Assembly (NCBI GenBank): GCA_038121105.1 | Contig: JAYONB010000006.1 | Span: forward strand, 62,001-126,000 | DNA length: 64,000 nucleotides | Reading direction: 5' to 3' | Source of the DNA: CALJDF01 sp038121105 | GTDB taxonomy: Bacteria; Pseudomonadota; Alphaproteobacteria; SHVP01 | Shown here: positions 8,763 through 17,839 of the stretch, one piece after another | Layout: the number at the start of each line of letters is the position of its first letter | Position numbering within the stretch: the stretch's first letter is position 1 | Translations under genes and position numbers: made by a program | Notes under the pieces: generated by a model | Told to the model about the DNA's origin: nothing | Seen by the model: the letters and a program-made list of their open reading frames with translations, nothing else | The model's database searches: none

Positions 8763-9953
8763 TTAGGCCTGTGCGGGCGCCGGCCGGCGTAGGACAAGCC
8801 AAAGGAGCGCGAGCGAGACAACAATCAAGAACGGCACCGCGCCATAGCTCACCGCCCGCCAACTCAAGAGCTGCAGCAACGCGCCCGACGAGAGCGAGGC
8901 CAGCGCCACCAAGCCAAACACCATGAAGTCGTGAAACCCTTGGGCCTTAGCGCGTTCGGCAGGTTCGTAGGTCTCGGTCAACAGACTGGAGCCGCCGACG
9001 AACATGAAGTTCCAGCCCAGGCCCAACAGGAACAAGGCCGCCCAGAAGTTCAGAAACGCCACCCCGGTGACGGCGAACGCCACGGATCCGATCATGAACA
9101 CCACGCCCACCGCGATAATGTTGAGCACCCCAAACCGTGCAATCAGCATCCCGGTCACGAACGAGGGCGCGAACATCGCCAGCGCATGCCATTGGATGAC
9201 GGTCTTGGCATCACGCAGGGCATGGTTGAATTGTTCGACCATGGCGATCGGTGTCGCCGTCATCAACAGAACCATGACCGCAAAGCCGATCATGCTGGAC
9301 AGCACGGCCACGATGAACTTGGGCTGCCGCATGATCTCGGACATCGGACGGCCCGTTTCGTTGCGTTCCTCGACCGTCGGCACCGGAATGCGAATGAATT
9401 GGATCAAGACGATCGAAACCGTCACCAATGCAATGACGGCAAGGTAGGTTCCAAGGAACTGTGCGCCTGGCACGAGGTCCGCCGTTCTCAACGCGATCTC
9501 GGGACCGACGAAAGCGGCAACAACGCCACCGAACAAGACGAGCGAGATCGCCCGGCTGCGAAACTTTTCCGACGACACATCGGCCGCAGCAAAGCGGTAG
9601 TAATGGGAGAACCCGTTGTAAATCCCCATCAAGAGGATGCCGAAGCTGAAGCCCCAAAAACTAAGTTGCCAGACCGAGAGCGCGGCGATTGCCGCGCCCA
9701 ACACACCGATCAGCGCCCCGATCGTGAATCCCCAGCGTCGCCCGACACGCTTCATGATCATCGATGCCGGGGCAGTGGCGATCGCCGTTCCGATGACCAT
9801 CGCTGAGACCGGCACGGTCGCCAAGGTGGTGTCCTCGCCGAGGAACTGAAAACCGACCAAACCGGTGGTCAGCGCCATGATCGAACTCGACGACGTAAAA
9901 AACGCCTGACATAGGGTCAGCAGCCCTACGGTTGTTTTCGCATTGGTCGGCAA
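8763..9953 (-). CDS. MFS transporter
   Basis: This 396-residue major-facilitator protein has about 12 hydrophobic segments. An N-terminal half contains IMKRVGRRWGFTIGALIG, a form of the conserved motif-A loop between helices 2 and 3, and a charged central loop (IPVPTVEERNETGRPMSEIMRQ) separates the two six-helix bundles. Substrate and direction cannot be deduced; overall resemblance is to uncharacterised drug/metabolite exporters. It follows the anchored protein gene by 9 bases and is probably cotranscribed with it. Confidence 0.82.
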   Translation of the reverse strand: MPTNAKTTVGLLTLCQAFFTSSSSIMALTTGLVGFQFLGEDTTLATVPVSAMVIGTAIATAPASMIMKRVGRRWGFTIGALIGVLGAAIAALSVWQLSFWGFSFGILLMGIYNGFSHYYRFAAADVSSEKFRSRAISLVLFGGVVAAFVGPEIALRTADLVPGAQFLGTYLAVIALVTVSIVLIQFIRIPVPTVEERNETGRPMSEIMRQPKFIVAVLSSMIGFAVMVLLMTATPIAMVEQFNHALRDAKTVIQWHALAMFAPSFVTGMLIARFGVLNIIAVGVVFMIGSVAFAVTGVAFLNFWAALFLLGLGWNFMFVGGSSLLTETYEPAERAKAQGFHDFMVFGLVALASLSSGALLQLLSWRAVSYGAVPFLIVVSLALLWLVLRRPAPAQA

Positions 9954-9962
9954 AACGTACTC

Positions 9963-10472
9963 CTAGTGGTGGCCGCCGCCGCTACTCTCTTGTTTCGGTT
10001 TGGGTGCCGCGGCGGGCGGCGCGGGGCGACCGGCTTTCGCCTCACCGACCTCCACGCTCTGGACGATATCGTGAAATACCTTGTTCGCCGACTGGAGAAA
10101 ACGCGCATTGAGATCGCGCGGATCAATCCACCCGTCTTCTTTCAGGCGAAGCGGGTTGGCATGCACTGAGCGCACGATCGCGTCGCGCAGGATCGGACGA
10201 TCTTCTTCGGCGTGCGCTGCCTGATCGGGTCGGGCCAAGAGCTCGTACTTGGCCGACATGATCACGTAGCGGCGGATCTTGTCGTCGCGAATCACCGGCA
10301 CGCCGAGCGGTCGCATTTCGTACACAACCGTCTCTGCCGGCTCGACCGGTTCCTCGACCTTTACCTCGGCGACCTCTTCTTTCTCGCCACCACCGCCGAC
10401 GAGCGACATGCCGACGGCCGCGACAACGACCAGCAGAATGATGCCGACACCGAGGAACAGGAGCTTCTTCAC
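9963..10472 (-). CDS. Single-pass membrane-anchored protein, FliL-like topology
   Basis: This 169-residue protein has one N-terminal transmembrane helix (LLFLGVGIILLVVVAAVGMS), a short acidic/valine-rich linker with repeated EV and EP, and a soluble domain (about residues 50-140) that includes DKIRRYVIMSAKYELLA and PILRDAIVRSVHANPLR. The C-terminus is low complexity (APPAAAPKPKQESSGGGHH). The topology and the pattern of a conserved hydrophobic domain recall FliL-family flagellar proteins, but no flagellar genes are adjacent, so I call it unknown. It lies between thiL (127-base gap) and the MFS gene. Confidence 0.6.
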   Translation of the reverse strand: MKKLLFLGVGIILLVVVAAVGMSLVGGGGEKEEVAEVKVEEPVEPAETVVYEMRPLGVPVIRDDKIRRYVIMSAKYELLARPDQAAHAEEDRPILRDAIVRSVHANPLRLKEDGWIDPRDLNARFLQSANKVFHDIVQSVEVGEAKAGRPAPPAAAPKPKQESSGGGHH

Positions 10473-10599
10473 GGTTTTCTTTCTGTCTTGTTCGAAGCGG
10501 CAACGCTACGCCGTCGGTGCGTCGCGGACAAGCTCAGCTTCTCAAGGCCGCAATTCCGTCAGGTCTCCGCGGCCATACCGTTAGCTGCGGTTCAAAGGC

Positions 10600-11574
10600 T
10601 CAAAAGTGCGTGTGGCCCGCGCGGGAAAGGGCGACAGGCGTGCCGTTTTCATCGATCACCGTCACGTCGCGCCCAGAGGTGATCTCGCCGATCGGTGTCA
10701 CCGGGACATCGAGTTCTGCTCCGAGGGCAATCAGAGCGTCGTGCGCCGTCGGTGGGGCGCAAAACAGAAGCTCGTAGTCGTCGCCACCGGTCAGAACGTC
10801 GGGGAGTGAAAGAACATGCCCCGCCATCGCCGCACGAAGGGCCCCGGACAACGGCACGTCGGCGGCACGGACCGTGGCAGCGACCGCAGATGTCTCGCAG
10901 ATGTGGTCCAGATCGGCGACAAGGCCATCCGAGATGTCGATCGCCGCCGTGGCCAAACCGACCAAACGCGGTCCGACCGCGACGCGCGGTTGGGGTCGGC
11001 GGTATCGGGTGCACAGGAACTCGGCGTTCACATCGGACACGTCAGACGGGTCGGTCAGCAATCGCAAGCCTGCTGCGGCATCGCCGATCGTTCCCGTGAC
11101 GTAAATCCGATCGCCGACCTGCGCGCCGCCGCGTTTTAAGGCCCGTCCGATCCGCACTTCCCCGATCGCGGTGACCGACACCGTCAGAGGCCCCGGGGTG
11201 CGGACGGTGTCCCCGCCGAAAAGCGTGATCTTGTAAGTTTCCTGATCTGCAGCGAGGCCGGCCACAAAGCCGTCAAGCCATGCGTCGGTCGCGGTATCCG
11301 GGAGCGCGAGGTTCAGCAAGTAGCCCAGCGGTGCCGCGCCCATGGCGGCGATGTCGGAAAGGTTGACCCGAAGCGCTTTGCGCGCAATGTCGCCCGACGG
11401 GTCGTCGGGCAAGAAATGAACGCCGGCAACCAGCGTATCGGTGCTAAGGACGGCGGTCCGCCCCGCCGTCGGCACGTAGAGTGCGGCATCATCGGTAAGT
11501 CCGAGGCCACGTGGGGTATCGCTCAGCGGCGCCAGGCTTTGTGCGATGACATCGAACTCGCCGCGCCTGATCAT
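10600..11574 (-). CDS. thiL: Thiamine-monophosphate kinase
   Basis: ThiL phosphorylates thiamine monophosphate to thiamine pyrophosphate using ATP. The 324-residue PurM-fold protein shows LTDDAALY and STDTLVAGVHFLP near the N-terminus (metal and nucleotide-binding Asp residues), ALRVNLSDIAAMGAAPL, the FGGDTVRTPGPLTVSVTAIG core and a C-terminal DISDGLVADLDHI plus TGGDDYELLF. All are expected in order and the length is usual. It starts 9 bases after nusB, continuing the ribH-nusB-thiL array common in proteobacteria. Confidence 0.94.
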   Translation of the reverse strand: MIRRGEFDVIAQSLAPLSDTPRGLGLTDDAALYVPTAGRTAVLSTDTLVAGVHFLPDDPSGDIARKALRVNLSDIAAMGAAPLGYLLNLALPDTATDAWLDGFVAGLAADQETYKITLFGGDTVRTPGPLTVSVTAIGEVRIGRALKRGGAQVGDRIYVTGTIGDAAAGLRLLTDPSDVSDVNAEFLCTRYRRPQPRVAVGPRLVGLATAAIDISDGLVADLDHICETSAVAATVRAADVPLSGALRAAMAGHVLSLPDVLTGGDDYELLFCAPPTAHDALIALGAELDVPVTPIGEITSGRDVTVIDENGTPVALSRAGHTHF

Positions 11575-11583
11575 GCTCGGTGC

Positions 11584-12072
11584 CTAGGCGGCGCCCTTGT
11601 GGGTTTGGTCCGACATTTCACCGGATCGCACGTGCCGAGCCAATTTATCGAGCACGCCGTTCACGAAACCAGGTTGCGGTCCGTCGAAGAAGGCGTGGGC
11701 GACATCGACGTATTCGCTGATCACGACACGGCCCGGTACGTCAATCCGCGTGAGAAGTTCATAAGCGCCAGCGCGCAACACGGCGGCGAGAATCTTTTCC
11801 AAACGGTCAAGGTCACGGTTTTCGAGCACGGCCTGAATCTGCGAGGTGATTTCCGCCTCCCGCACCGTGACGCCGCGAACCAGATCTTCGAAGAAACCTC
11901 GATCTGCGCCCTCGTACACCAGGCCGTCGATTTCCCGACCGAAGCGGTGCTCCACGAACTCGCCGATCACGGTGTTTGCCGAGACGCCCGAGATCGACAT
12001 CTGATAGAGCGCTTGGACCGCCGCCAATCGCGCCGCCGAGCGTTCGCCTGATCCTGATTGTCCGCCGGCCAT
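11584..12072 (-). CDS. nusB: Transcription antitermination factor NusB
   Basis: NusB acts with NusE (S10) in antitermination of rRNA transcription. The all-helical protein (about 162 residues from ATG 12072) shows SAARLAAVQALYQMSISG, the classic NusB opening, and later ILRAGAYELLTRIDVPGRVVISEYVDVAHAF and FVNGVLDKLARH. An in-frame upstream ATG at 12114 would add 14 residues and overlap ribH by 35 bases, so I chose 12072, which leaves a 7-base gap to ribH. Confidence 0.92.
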   Translation of the reverse strand: MAGGQSGSGERSAARLAAVQALYQMSISGVSANTVIGEFVEHRFGREIDGLVYEGADRGFFEDLVRGVTVREAEITSQIQAVLENRDLDRLEKILAAVLRAGAYELLTRIDVPGRVVISEYVDVAHAFFDGPQPGFVNGVLDKLARHVRSGEMSDQTHKGAA

Positions 12073-12079
12073 GATGGCC

Positions 12080-12538
12080 TTAGCGCCCTGCGCGAAAGGC
12101 GTCGCGAACCGCAATCAAGTCGAGCGCCGCATTGGCCGCTGCTGCGCCCTTGTTGCCTTGATCGACTGCCGCACGCGCCCAAGCTTGGTCGCGGTTCTCG
12201 CAGGTCAGGACGCCGGTACCGATCGCCAGCGAATGGCGCAGGGCGAGCTTGTGCAATCCGCCGATACTTTCCTGGCAGACATGATCGTAGTGCGTGGTTT
12301 CACCCCGGATGACGCAACCTAAGGCGACAAATCCATCGAACGCCTTGGCCGTACCGGCCGCGGCGGCATCGACCGCAAACCGCACGACCAACGGTATTTC
12401 CATGGCGCCCGGGACGGCAATGCGCTCGCACACGCCACCGCGCGCTTCGACCGCCGTGGTCGCACCGGCAACGAGTTGGTCTGCGATGTCGTCGTAGAAC
12501 CGCGCCTCGACCAGCAGAATACGTGGCGCCTCGGTCAT
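12080..12538 (-). CDS. ribH: 6,7-dimethyl-8-ribityllumazine synthase
   Basis: RibH condenses 5-amino-6-ribitylaminouracil with 3,4-dihydroxy-2-butanone 4-phosphate, the penultimate riboflavin step. The 152-residue protein contains VPGAMEIPLVVRFA, the CVIRGETTHYDHVCQESIGGL catalytic segment with the His pair, and IGTGVLTCENRDQAWARA. It overlaps the ribB-type gene by 4 bases and precedes nusB by 7 bases, so the rib genes are translated as one coupled unit. Confidence 0.95.
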   Translation of the reverse strand: MTEAPRILLVEARFYDDIADQLVAGATTAVEARGGVCERIAVPGAMEIPLVVRFAVDAAAAGTAKAFDGFVALGCVIRGETTHYDHVCQESIGGLHKLALRHSLAIGTGVLTCENRDQAWARAAVDQGNKGAAAANAALDLIAVRDAFRAGR

Positions 12539-13674
12539 GACGCGGCGCTCATGTCGTCGATCGCGCGACGATCGACGATGGAAAGACCGTAACCCTCAAG
12601 GCCGACGACCGGACGCGGCTTATTGGTGAGCAAGATCATGTCGCGTACGCCGATGTCGCGCAGGATTTGCGCCCCAACCCCGTAGTCGCGTAGCGGACCG
12701 GGCGCATCCTCCCCCAGCTCGTAGCGAATTCGGTCTACCAAGCTGGTTGCTTGCGCCTCGCGAATGATCACGACGACGCCGCGACCCGCCTCGCCGATCT
12801 GGCGCATAGCCCGATACAGCAAACCGCCGCGCGCACTCACCTCGCCAAGAAGATCGTTAACCACATTGAACGGATGAACGCGCACCAAGACCGGGTCGTC
12901 GCCACTGATGTCGCCTTTGACCAGCGCGATGTGCTCGGCGCCGTCGACGCTACTGGTGTAGACGGAAAGGACCCAGTCCCCACCGTGGACCGACCGCAAG
13001 GGTCGCGTCACCGCACATTGGACCATCTGCTCGTGGTGACGGCGGTGAGCGATGAGATCGGCGATGCGCGCGACCTTCAGGCCATGCAATTGGGCGAACT
13101 GAACGAGATCGGGCAACCGTGCCATCGTTCCGTCATCGTTCATGATCTCGCAGATCACGCCGGACGGGTTCATGCCGGCAAGGCGGGCGATGTCGACCGC
13201 CGCTTCGGTGTGGCCCGTGCGCACCAACACCCCGCCTTTGCGCGCGACGAGCGGAAAGACGTGACCGGGCGAGCCGATGTCCGCCCTGCCCTTCGTCGGG
13301 TCGATCGCAACCTTGATGGTTTGCGCACGATCGGCGGCGGAGATACCGGTCGTCACGCCTTCGCGTGCCTCGATCGAAATCGTGAACGCCGTTTCATGAC
13401 GCGACTGATTCTTGCGGGTCATGAGTTCGAGACCCAGTTCGTCGCATCGATCTTCGGTCAACGCGAGGCAGATCAACCCGCGCCCGTGTTTGGCCATGAA
13501 ATTGACCGCCTCGGGCGTGGCTTTTTCGGCTGGGATGATGAGATCCCCTTCGTTCTCCCGGTCCTCATCGTCGATGAGGATGATCATCTTGCCTTTTTGG
13601 ACATCGTCGATGATCTCGTCGATCGACGAGAGATAGTCGTGCAGCGAACTTGTGGTCAGCGCATCGGCCATCAA
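12535..13674 (-). CDS. ribB: 3,4-dihydroxy-2-butanone-4-phosphate synthase with degenerate GTP cyclohydrolase II domain (RibBX type)
   Basis: The N-terminal half (residues 10-210) is a complete DHBP synthase that makes 3,4-dihydroxy-2-butanone 4-phosphate from ribulose 5-phosphate: it has DDEDRENEGDL for metal and substrate binding, RHGRGLICLALT-type core and GHTEAAVDIARLAG. The C-terminal half (about 215-370) has the length and outline of GTP cyclohydrolase II, but the zinc-binding cysteines are missing: where RibA has a C-x-GD-x-C-x-C pattern this protein reads VRVHPFNVVNDLLGE. This matches the RibBX class described in proteobacteria, whose second domain lacks cyclohydrolase activity. It overlaps ribE and ribH by 4 bases each. 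A functional RibA should be encoded elsewhere. Confidence 0.9.
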   Translation of the reverse strand: MMADALTTSSLHDYLSSIDEIIDDVQKGKMIILIDDEDRENEGDLIIPAEKATPEAVNFMAKHGRGLICLALTEDRCDELGLELMTRKNQSRHETAFTISIEAREGVTTGISAADRAQTIKVAIDPTKGRADIGSPGHVFPLVARKGGVLVRTGHTEAAVDIARLAGMNPSGVICEIMNDDGTMARLPDLVQFAQLHGLKVARIADLIAHRRHHEQMVQCAVTRPLRSVHGGDWVLSVYTSSVDGAEHIALVKGDISGDDPVLVRVHPFNVVNDLLGEVSARGGLLYRAMRQIGEAGRGVVVIIREAQATSLVDRIRYELGEDAPGPLRDYGVGAQILRDIGVRDMILLTNKPRPVVGLEGYGLSIVDRRAIDDMSAAS

Positions 13675-14258
13675 AGCGTTTCCCGCAACCGGTCGACGTA
13701 ACGCGCCAACACATCGATTTCGAAATTGACGCGGTCACCCGGTTTGAGATCGCCAAAGGTCGTGGCGGCCTGGGTATGTGGAATGATGTTCACGCCGAAC
13801 TGGTTCCCATCGACTTCGTTTACCGTCAACGAAACCCCGTCCAAGGTCACCGACCCCTTAGGCGCCACGTAACGGGCGTATTCCTTGGGCGCTTCTAGCA
13901 CGAAACGCTGCGAGTCGCCTTCCGGGGTCACACTGATCACAACCGCAATGCCGTCGACATGACCGGTAACGATGTGGCCGCCCATCTCGTCACCGACCTT
14001 CAACGCCCGTTCGAGATTGACGCGCGTGCCTTCAGCCCAATCACCCAGCGTAGTCTTGGACAAGGTTTCCGCAGAGGCATCCACCGCAAACCAGCCCTCA
14101 TCCTTGTCGGTTACGGTCAGGCATGGACCCGCGCAAGCGATCGACGCACCGATATCTATCTCGCGGGTGTCATACGCGGTTTCGATCACCAAACGCGTAT
14201 CGCCATTGGTTTCGATCGACCGAACCCGACCTAAGTCGGTAATGATGCCAGTAAACAT
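13671..14258 (-). CDS. ribE: Riboflavin synthase alpha chain
   Basis: This enzyme dismutates two 6,7-dimethyl-8-ribityllumazine molecules to riboflavin. The 195-residue protein consists of two tandem lumazine-binding barrels, the first opening MFTGIITDLGRV and the second starting near residue 95 after VNLERALKVGDEMGGHIVTGHVDG. The length is standard. It starts 9 bases after ribD and overlaps the ribB-type gene by 4 bases. Some nomenclatures call it ribC or ribE; the function is not in doubt. Confidence 0.95.
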   Translation of the reverse strand: MFTGIITDLGRVRSIETNGDTRLVIETAYDTREIDIGASIACAGPCLTVTDKDEGWFAVDASAETLSKTTLGDWAEGTRVNLERALKVGDEMGGHIVTGHVDGIAVVISVTPEGDSQRFVLEAPKEYARYVAPKGSVTLDGVSLTVNEVDGNQFGVNIIPHTQAATTFGDLKPGDRVNFEIDVLARYVDRLRETL

Positions 14259-14267
14259 GGGAGTTAC

Positions 14268-15386
14268 TTAGTCGGACAGGTGGAAAGTTTCCACCACATC
14301 ATGGCCCACCGCCCGGAGAGCGGTCCTATGCAACGGCAGGTGCTGGTCCAGTTTTTCGACGCCAAGCGGGCCCGTCATCGCAATACCGTCGCCACCCAGC
14401 AGCATCGGCGCGCGGTAGAGGACGAGGTCATCGACCAAACCGTCGCGCAAGAGCGCACTGGCCAGCATGCCGCCGGCTTCGGCTAACAACCGGGTAATTC
14501 CGCGGGCGGCAAGGTGCCCGAAGGTTTGCCGTAAATTGACGCCGTGCCCCGAGCGATCCGTGGCCACGGTCACGTGTTCCGCACCGGCGCGTTGTCGCTC
14601 CTGAACCTGCGGGTCGTCGGCGGATACCGCGCTGAAGACCCACAAAGGAACCTCGTGCGCCGTCGCGTAAAGCTTGGCCGTGAGCGGGACGCGGAGATGC
14701 GCATCAAGGAGAATCCGGACCGGCGAGCGGTCCGACATCCCCGGCAAACGACAGGTCAGCACCGGATCGTCCGCGAGCGCTGTCGCCGAGGCGACCGCGA
14801 TGGCATCGTGCTGGGCGCGCAATCGATGGGCGTCGGCGCGCGCCTCGGCCCCTGTGATCCATTGGCTTTCGCCGTCGGCAGTGGCGATGCGCCCGTCGGT
14901 CGTGATTGCGGTTTTCAGCGTCACCAGAGGCAACCCATCCGACAGCCGCTTGAGGTAACCCTTGTTGAGGGCGCGGGCCTCGTCTGCGCAAATCCCGACA
15001 TCGACACCAATTCCGGCCGCACGAAGTTGGCTGAGGCCTTCTCCAGCAACGCGGTCGTCGGGATCCTCCATCGCCACCACCACGCGCGCCACGCCCGCCG
15101 CGACGAGGGCGGCCGCACAAGGCGGGGTCTTGCCGTGGTGGCTACAGGGTTCGAGCGTGACGTAGGCGGTAGCGCCCCGTACGGCATCCCCGGCCCGGTT
15201 GATGGCTTCGGTCTCGGCATGGGGTCGACCGCCTTGTTGGGTCCAGCCGCGGGCGACCACGCGATCGTCTTTTACCAGGATGCAGCCGACGGCGGGGTTG
15301 GGCCATACTTGGCCAAGCCCCCTTCGGGCCAGCGCCAAGGCCGCGCGCATGTGCGCGCGATCGACCTCAATAGTCGTCTTCGGCAC
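14268..15386 (-). CDS. ribD: Bifunctional riboflavin biosynthesis deaminase/reductase
   Basis: RibD performs the deamination and side-chain reduction after GTP ring opening. The deaminase domain at the N-terminus has PNPAVGCILV, the zinc ligands HAETEAI and PCSHHGKTPPC. The reductase domain (about 150-365) shows LVTLKTAITTDGRIATADGESQWITG. The frame stays open to 15455, which would overlap nrdR by 89 bases. I chose the GTG at 15386, giving about 372 residues and the usual dozen residues before the MRAALALARRG helix. An ATG at 15350 is the alternative. It is coupled to nrdR upstream and ribE downstream. Confidence 0.92.
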   Translation of the reverse strand: MPKTTIEVDRAHMRAALALARRGLGQVWPNPAVGCILVKDDRVVARGWTQQGGRPHAETEAINRAGDAVRGATAYVTLEPCSHHGKTPPCAAALVAAGVARVVVAMEDPDDRVAGEGLSQLRAAGIGVDVGICADEARALNKGYLKRLSDGLPLVTLKTAITTDGRIATADGESQWITGAEARADAHRLRAQHDAIAVASATALADDPVLTCRLPGMSDRSPVRILLDAHLRVPLTAKLYATAHEVPLWVFSAVSADDPQVQERQRAGAEHVTVATDRSGHGVNLRQTFGHLAARGITRLLAEAGGMLASALLRDGLVDDLVLYRAPMLLGGDGIAMTGPLGVEKLDQHLPLHRTALRAVGHDVVETFHLSD

Positions 15387-15834
15387 TCCCGCCCATCTCG
15401 CCGATGAAGGCTTCGAAGTCGCGGGCCTCGCGGAAGTTCTTGTAGACGGAAGCAAATCGCACGTAGGCGACCTGATCGAGATTCGCCAATGCCTCCATCA
15501 CCAATTCGCCGATCGTCGTACTGGAGATTTCCGATTCGCCCAAGCTTTCAAGCCGCCGCACGATCCCGTTGATCATGCGATCGACACGCTCCGGTTCCAC
15601 GGGACGTTTGCGGGTTGCGGTGATGATTGATCGCGCGAGCTTGTCTCGATCGAACGGCACGCGTTGGTCGTTCTTTTTCAAGACGGTCAGTTCGCGCAGT
15701 TGTACCCGTTCAAAGGTGGTAAACCGCGATCCGCAGGCCGGACAGAAACGCCGGCGACGAATTGCTGAATTGTCTTCGGCAGGCCGTGAATCTTTGACCT
15801 GGGTATCGTCGTTTCCACAAAACGGGCAGCGCAT
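15367..15834 (-). CDS. nrdR: Transcriptional repressor NrdR
   Basis: NrdR represses ribonucleotide reductase genes according to the bound ATP/dATP state. The 155-residue protein has the N-terminal zinc ribbon (MRCPFCGN and RRRRFCPACGSRFTTFER) followed by an ATP-cone domain (LTVLKKNDQRVPFDRDKLARS) and a helical tail. It is the first gene of the riboflavin cluster; the glyA gene lies 42 bases upstream on the same strand, and glyA-nrdR-rib is a common arrangement. Confidence 0.95.
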   Translation of the reverse strand: MRCPFCGNDDTQVKDSRPAEDNSAIRRRRFCPACGSRFTTFERVQLRELTVLKKNDQRVPFDRDKLARSIITATRKRPVEPERVDRMINGIVRRLESLGESEISSTTIGELVMEALANLDQVAYVRFASVYKNFREARDFEAFIGEMGGSAEDDY

Positions 15835-15875
15835 TCTAATTCCCCCAGCCTAACGGACGGCCGTCTAAAACAACT

Positions 15876-17183
15876 TTATCTCGGATAAATCGGAAAACGG
15901 GCACAAAGCGCGAGGACGCGTTCTTTGACAGCCGCCTCGACCACCGGGTCGCCGCCCGGACTCGCGGCAAGCGCATCCAAAACCTCTACGATCATGGTGC
16001 CGACCTCTCTGAACTCGGCGACGCCAAAGCCCCGCGTCGTGCCAGCCGGCGTACCAAGCCGCAACCCCGACGTCACCATCGGTTTTTCCGGATCGAACGG
16101 GATCGCATTCTTGTTGCAGGTGATGAACGCGCGCTCGAGCGCCTGCTCGGCATCACGGCCGGTAAGACCCTTGGGTCGCAGGTCGACCAGCATCAAGTGC
16201 GTGTCGGTGCCGCCGGTGACGATATCGAGGCCGCCTTCGACGAGGCGTGCCGCGAGGGCTTGTGCGTTGTCGACGATGGACCGCGCATAGGCCTTGAAAT
16301 CCGGCTGCAATGCTTCTTTGAACGCCACCGCCTTGGCGGCAACCACATGCATCAGCGGCCCACCCTGAATGCCGGGAAAGATCGCCGAGTTCACTTTTTT
16401 GGCGATGTCGGCGTCGTTGGTCAGGATCATGCCGCCCCGCGGACCGCGCAGTGTTTTATGCGTCGTTGTGGTCACGACATGGGCATGCGGGAACGGGCTG
16501 GGATGCGCGCCGCCGGCTACGAGGCCTGCGAAGTGCGCCATGTCGACCATCAACAATGCGCCGACCGAGTCGGCGATCTTGCGAAAGCGCGCAAAGTCGA
16601 TGATGCGTGGGATCGCGGAGCCCCCTGCGATGATGAGTTGCGGTTTGTGTTCGGCCGCTAACGCCGCGACTTCGTCGTAATCGACCAACGCGTCTTGACG
16701 ACGGACGCCGTACTGCACCGCGTTGAACCACTTGCCCGATTGGTTGGGCTTGGCGCCGTGGGTGAGATGCCCGCCGGCGGCCAGCGACATGCCAAGGATG
16801 GTATCGCCCGGCTTGATCAGCGCCTGAAAGACGCCTTGGTTGGCCTGCGACCCGGAACTCGGCTGCACGTTGGCGAACGCGCAGCCAAACAACTTTTTGG
16901 CGCGGTCGATGGCGAGATTTTCGGCCACGTCGACGAATTCGCAGCCGCCGTAGTAGCGCCGACCGGGATAGCCTTCGGCGTATTTGTTGGTGAGCACCGA
17001 GCCTTGCGCTTCGAGGACGGCTCGGCTGACGATATTCTCCGAGGCGATGAGTTCGATCTGGTTCTGCTGGCGGCCCAACTCGTTTTGAATGGCACCGAAC
17101 AGTTCGGCGTCTTCGTCGGCCAAACCCGTGGTGAAGAATCCATTGTCTTGGTCGCTTCGTGTCGCACTCGCAGTTGTCATCAA
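15876..17183 (-). CDS. glyA: Serine hydroxymethyltransferase
   Basis: GlyA interconverts serine and glycine with tetrahydrofolate in the cytoplasm. The 435-residue PLP enzyme has the Schiff-base lysine Lys243 in VVTTTTHKTLRGPRGG, together with LIASENIVSRAVLEAQGS, TNKYAEGYPGRRYYGGC and SGSQAN for folate and PLP binding. The length is typical. Its start overlaps the rpiB stop by 4 bases, so the two are translationally coupled. The first codons (MMTTASATRSDQDNGF) are a short non-conserved leader. Confidence 0.96.
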   Translation of the reverse strand: MMTTASATRSDQDNGFFTTGLADEDAELFGAIQNELGRQQNQIELIASENIVSRAVLEAQGSVLTNKYAEGYPGRRYYGGCEFVDVAENLAIDRAKKLFGCAFANVQPSSGSQANQGVFQALIKPGDTILGMSLAAGGHLTHGAKPNQSGKWFNAVQYGVRRQDALVDYDEVAALAAEHKPQLIIAGGSAIPRIIDFARFRKIADSVGALLMVDMAHFAGLVAGGAHPSPFPHAHVVTTTTHKTLRGPRGGMILTNDADIAKKVNSAIFPGIQGGPLMHVVAAKAVAFKEALQPDFKAYARSIVDNAQALAARLVEGGLDIVTGGTDTHLMLVDLRPKGLTGRDAEQALERAFITCNKNAIPFDPEKPMVTSGLRLGTPAGTTRGFGVAEFREVGTMIVEVLDALAASPGGDPVVEAAVKERVLALCARFPIYPR

Positions 17184-17638
17184 ACAGCCTCTTTCGTTCG
17201 CACCTGATCGATTTTAGCGACGCGACGGGCATGCCGGTCGCCGCCGAAGGGAGTGTCCAGGAAGGCGCGCAGCGCATCGCGCGCGACTTCGGTGCCGATC
17301 ACGCGCGCGCCCAACGCCAAAATATTGGCGTCGTTGTGCTCGCGCGACAGTCGGGCCGTCGTTGCGTCATGGCACAGTGCCGCACGTATTCCGGGATATT
17401 TGTTGGCGGCCATACTGATTCCCAGGCCGGTGCCGCAACAGATCACTGCCATGGTCGCGCGGCCGTCCAAGACCGCCTCCGCCGCTGCATGACCGAAGTC
17501 GGGATAGTCCACCGATGTCGTGTCATGGGTGCCGAGATCGAGCGCCGTGTAGCCCAGCGCACGCACCTCTTCGGCGATGATCTCCTTGAGCGGAAATCCG
17601 GCATGATCGGCGGCAAGCGCGATGACAGTTTGGGACAT
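17180..17638 (-). CDS. rpiB: Ribose 5-phosphate isomerase B
   Basis: RpiB interconverts ribose 5-phosphate and ribulose 5-phosphate in the pentose phosphate pathway. The 152-residue protein begins with the substrate-binding IALAADHAGFPLKE and has the catalytic cysteine segment VICCGTGLGISMAANK followed by CHDATTARLSREHNDAN, all diagnostic of the RpiB/LacAB family. It heads the rpiB-glyA pair. Upstream, 201 bases separate it from the Fe-S protein gene. Confidence 0.94.
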   Translation of the reverse strand: MSQTVIALAADHAGFPLKEIIAEEVRALGYTALDLGTHDTTSVDYPDFGHAAAEAVLDGRATMAVICCGTGLGISMAANKYPGIRAALCHDATTARLSREHNDANILALGARVIGTEVARDALRAFLDTPFGGDRHARRVAKIDQVRTKEAV

Positions 17639-17839
17639 GGTGTACGGTTTTTCGGGGCCCGTTTCGGGGTCGCCTACGTACCATATGTGGCAACGCCGTA
17701 CCAGCGTTCTACCACTTCTCGGAGGCGCTTGAGTTTGCCGCTACAAACTGAGGCACATCTAGTAAGTACCTGATTTTCAACATGTTGTTGCGCCGCCGCC
17801 AGATATTGCGGTGCCGACGGGCAGTCCGTTTCGATCTAT
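17639..17839. other. Intergenic region between the Fe-S protein gene and rpiB
   Basis: These 201 bases are less GC-rich than the surrounding genes and contain no convincing reading frame. They should include the promoter of rpiB-glyA and the 3' end of the upstream minus-strand gene. I see no strong hairpin with a T-run and no recognisable riboswitch. Confidence 0.5.

Noticed and set aside
12535..13674. Functional bifunctional RibBA
   Set aside because: The cyclohydrolase half lacks the zinc-binding cysteines, so I call it RibBX-like instead.
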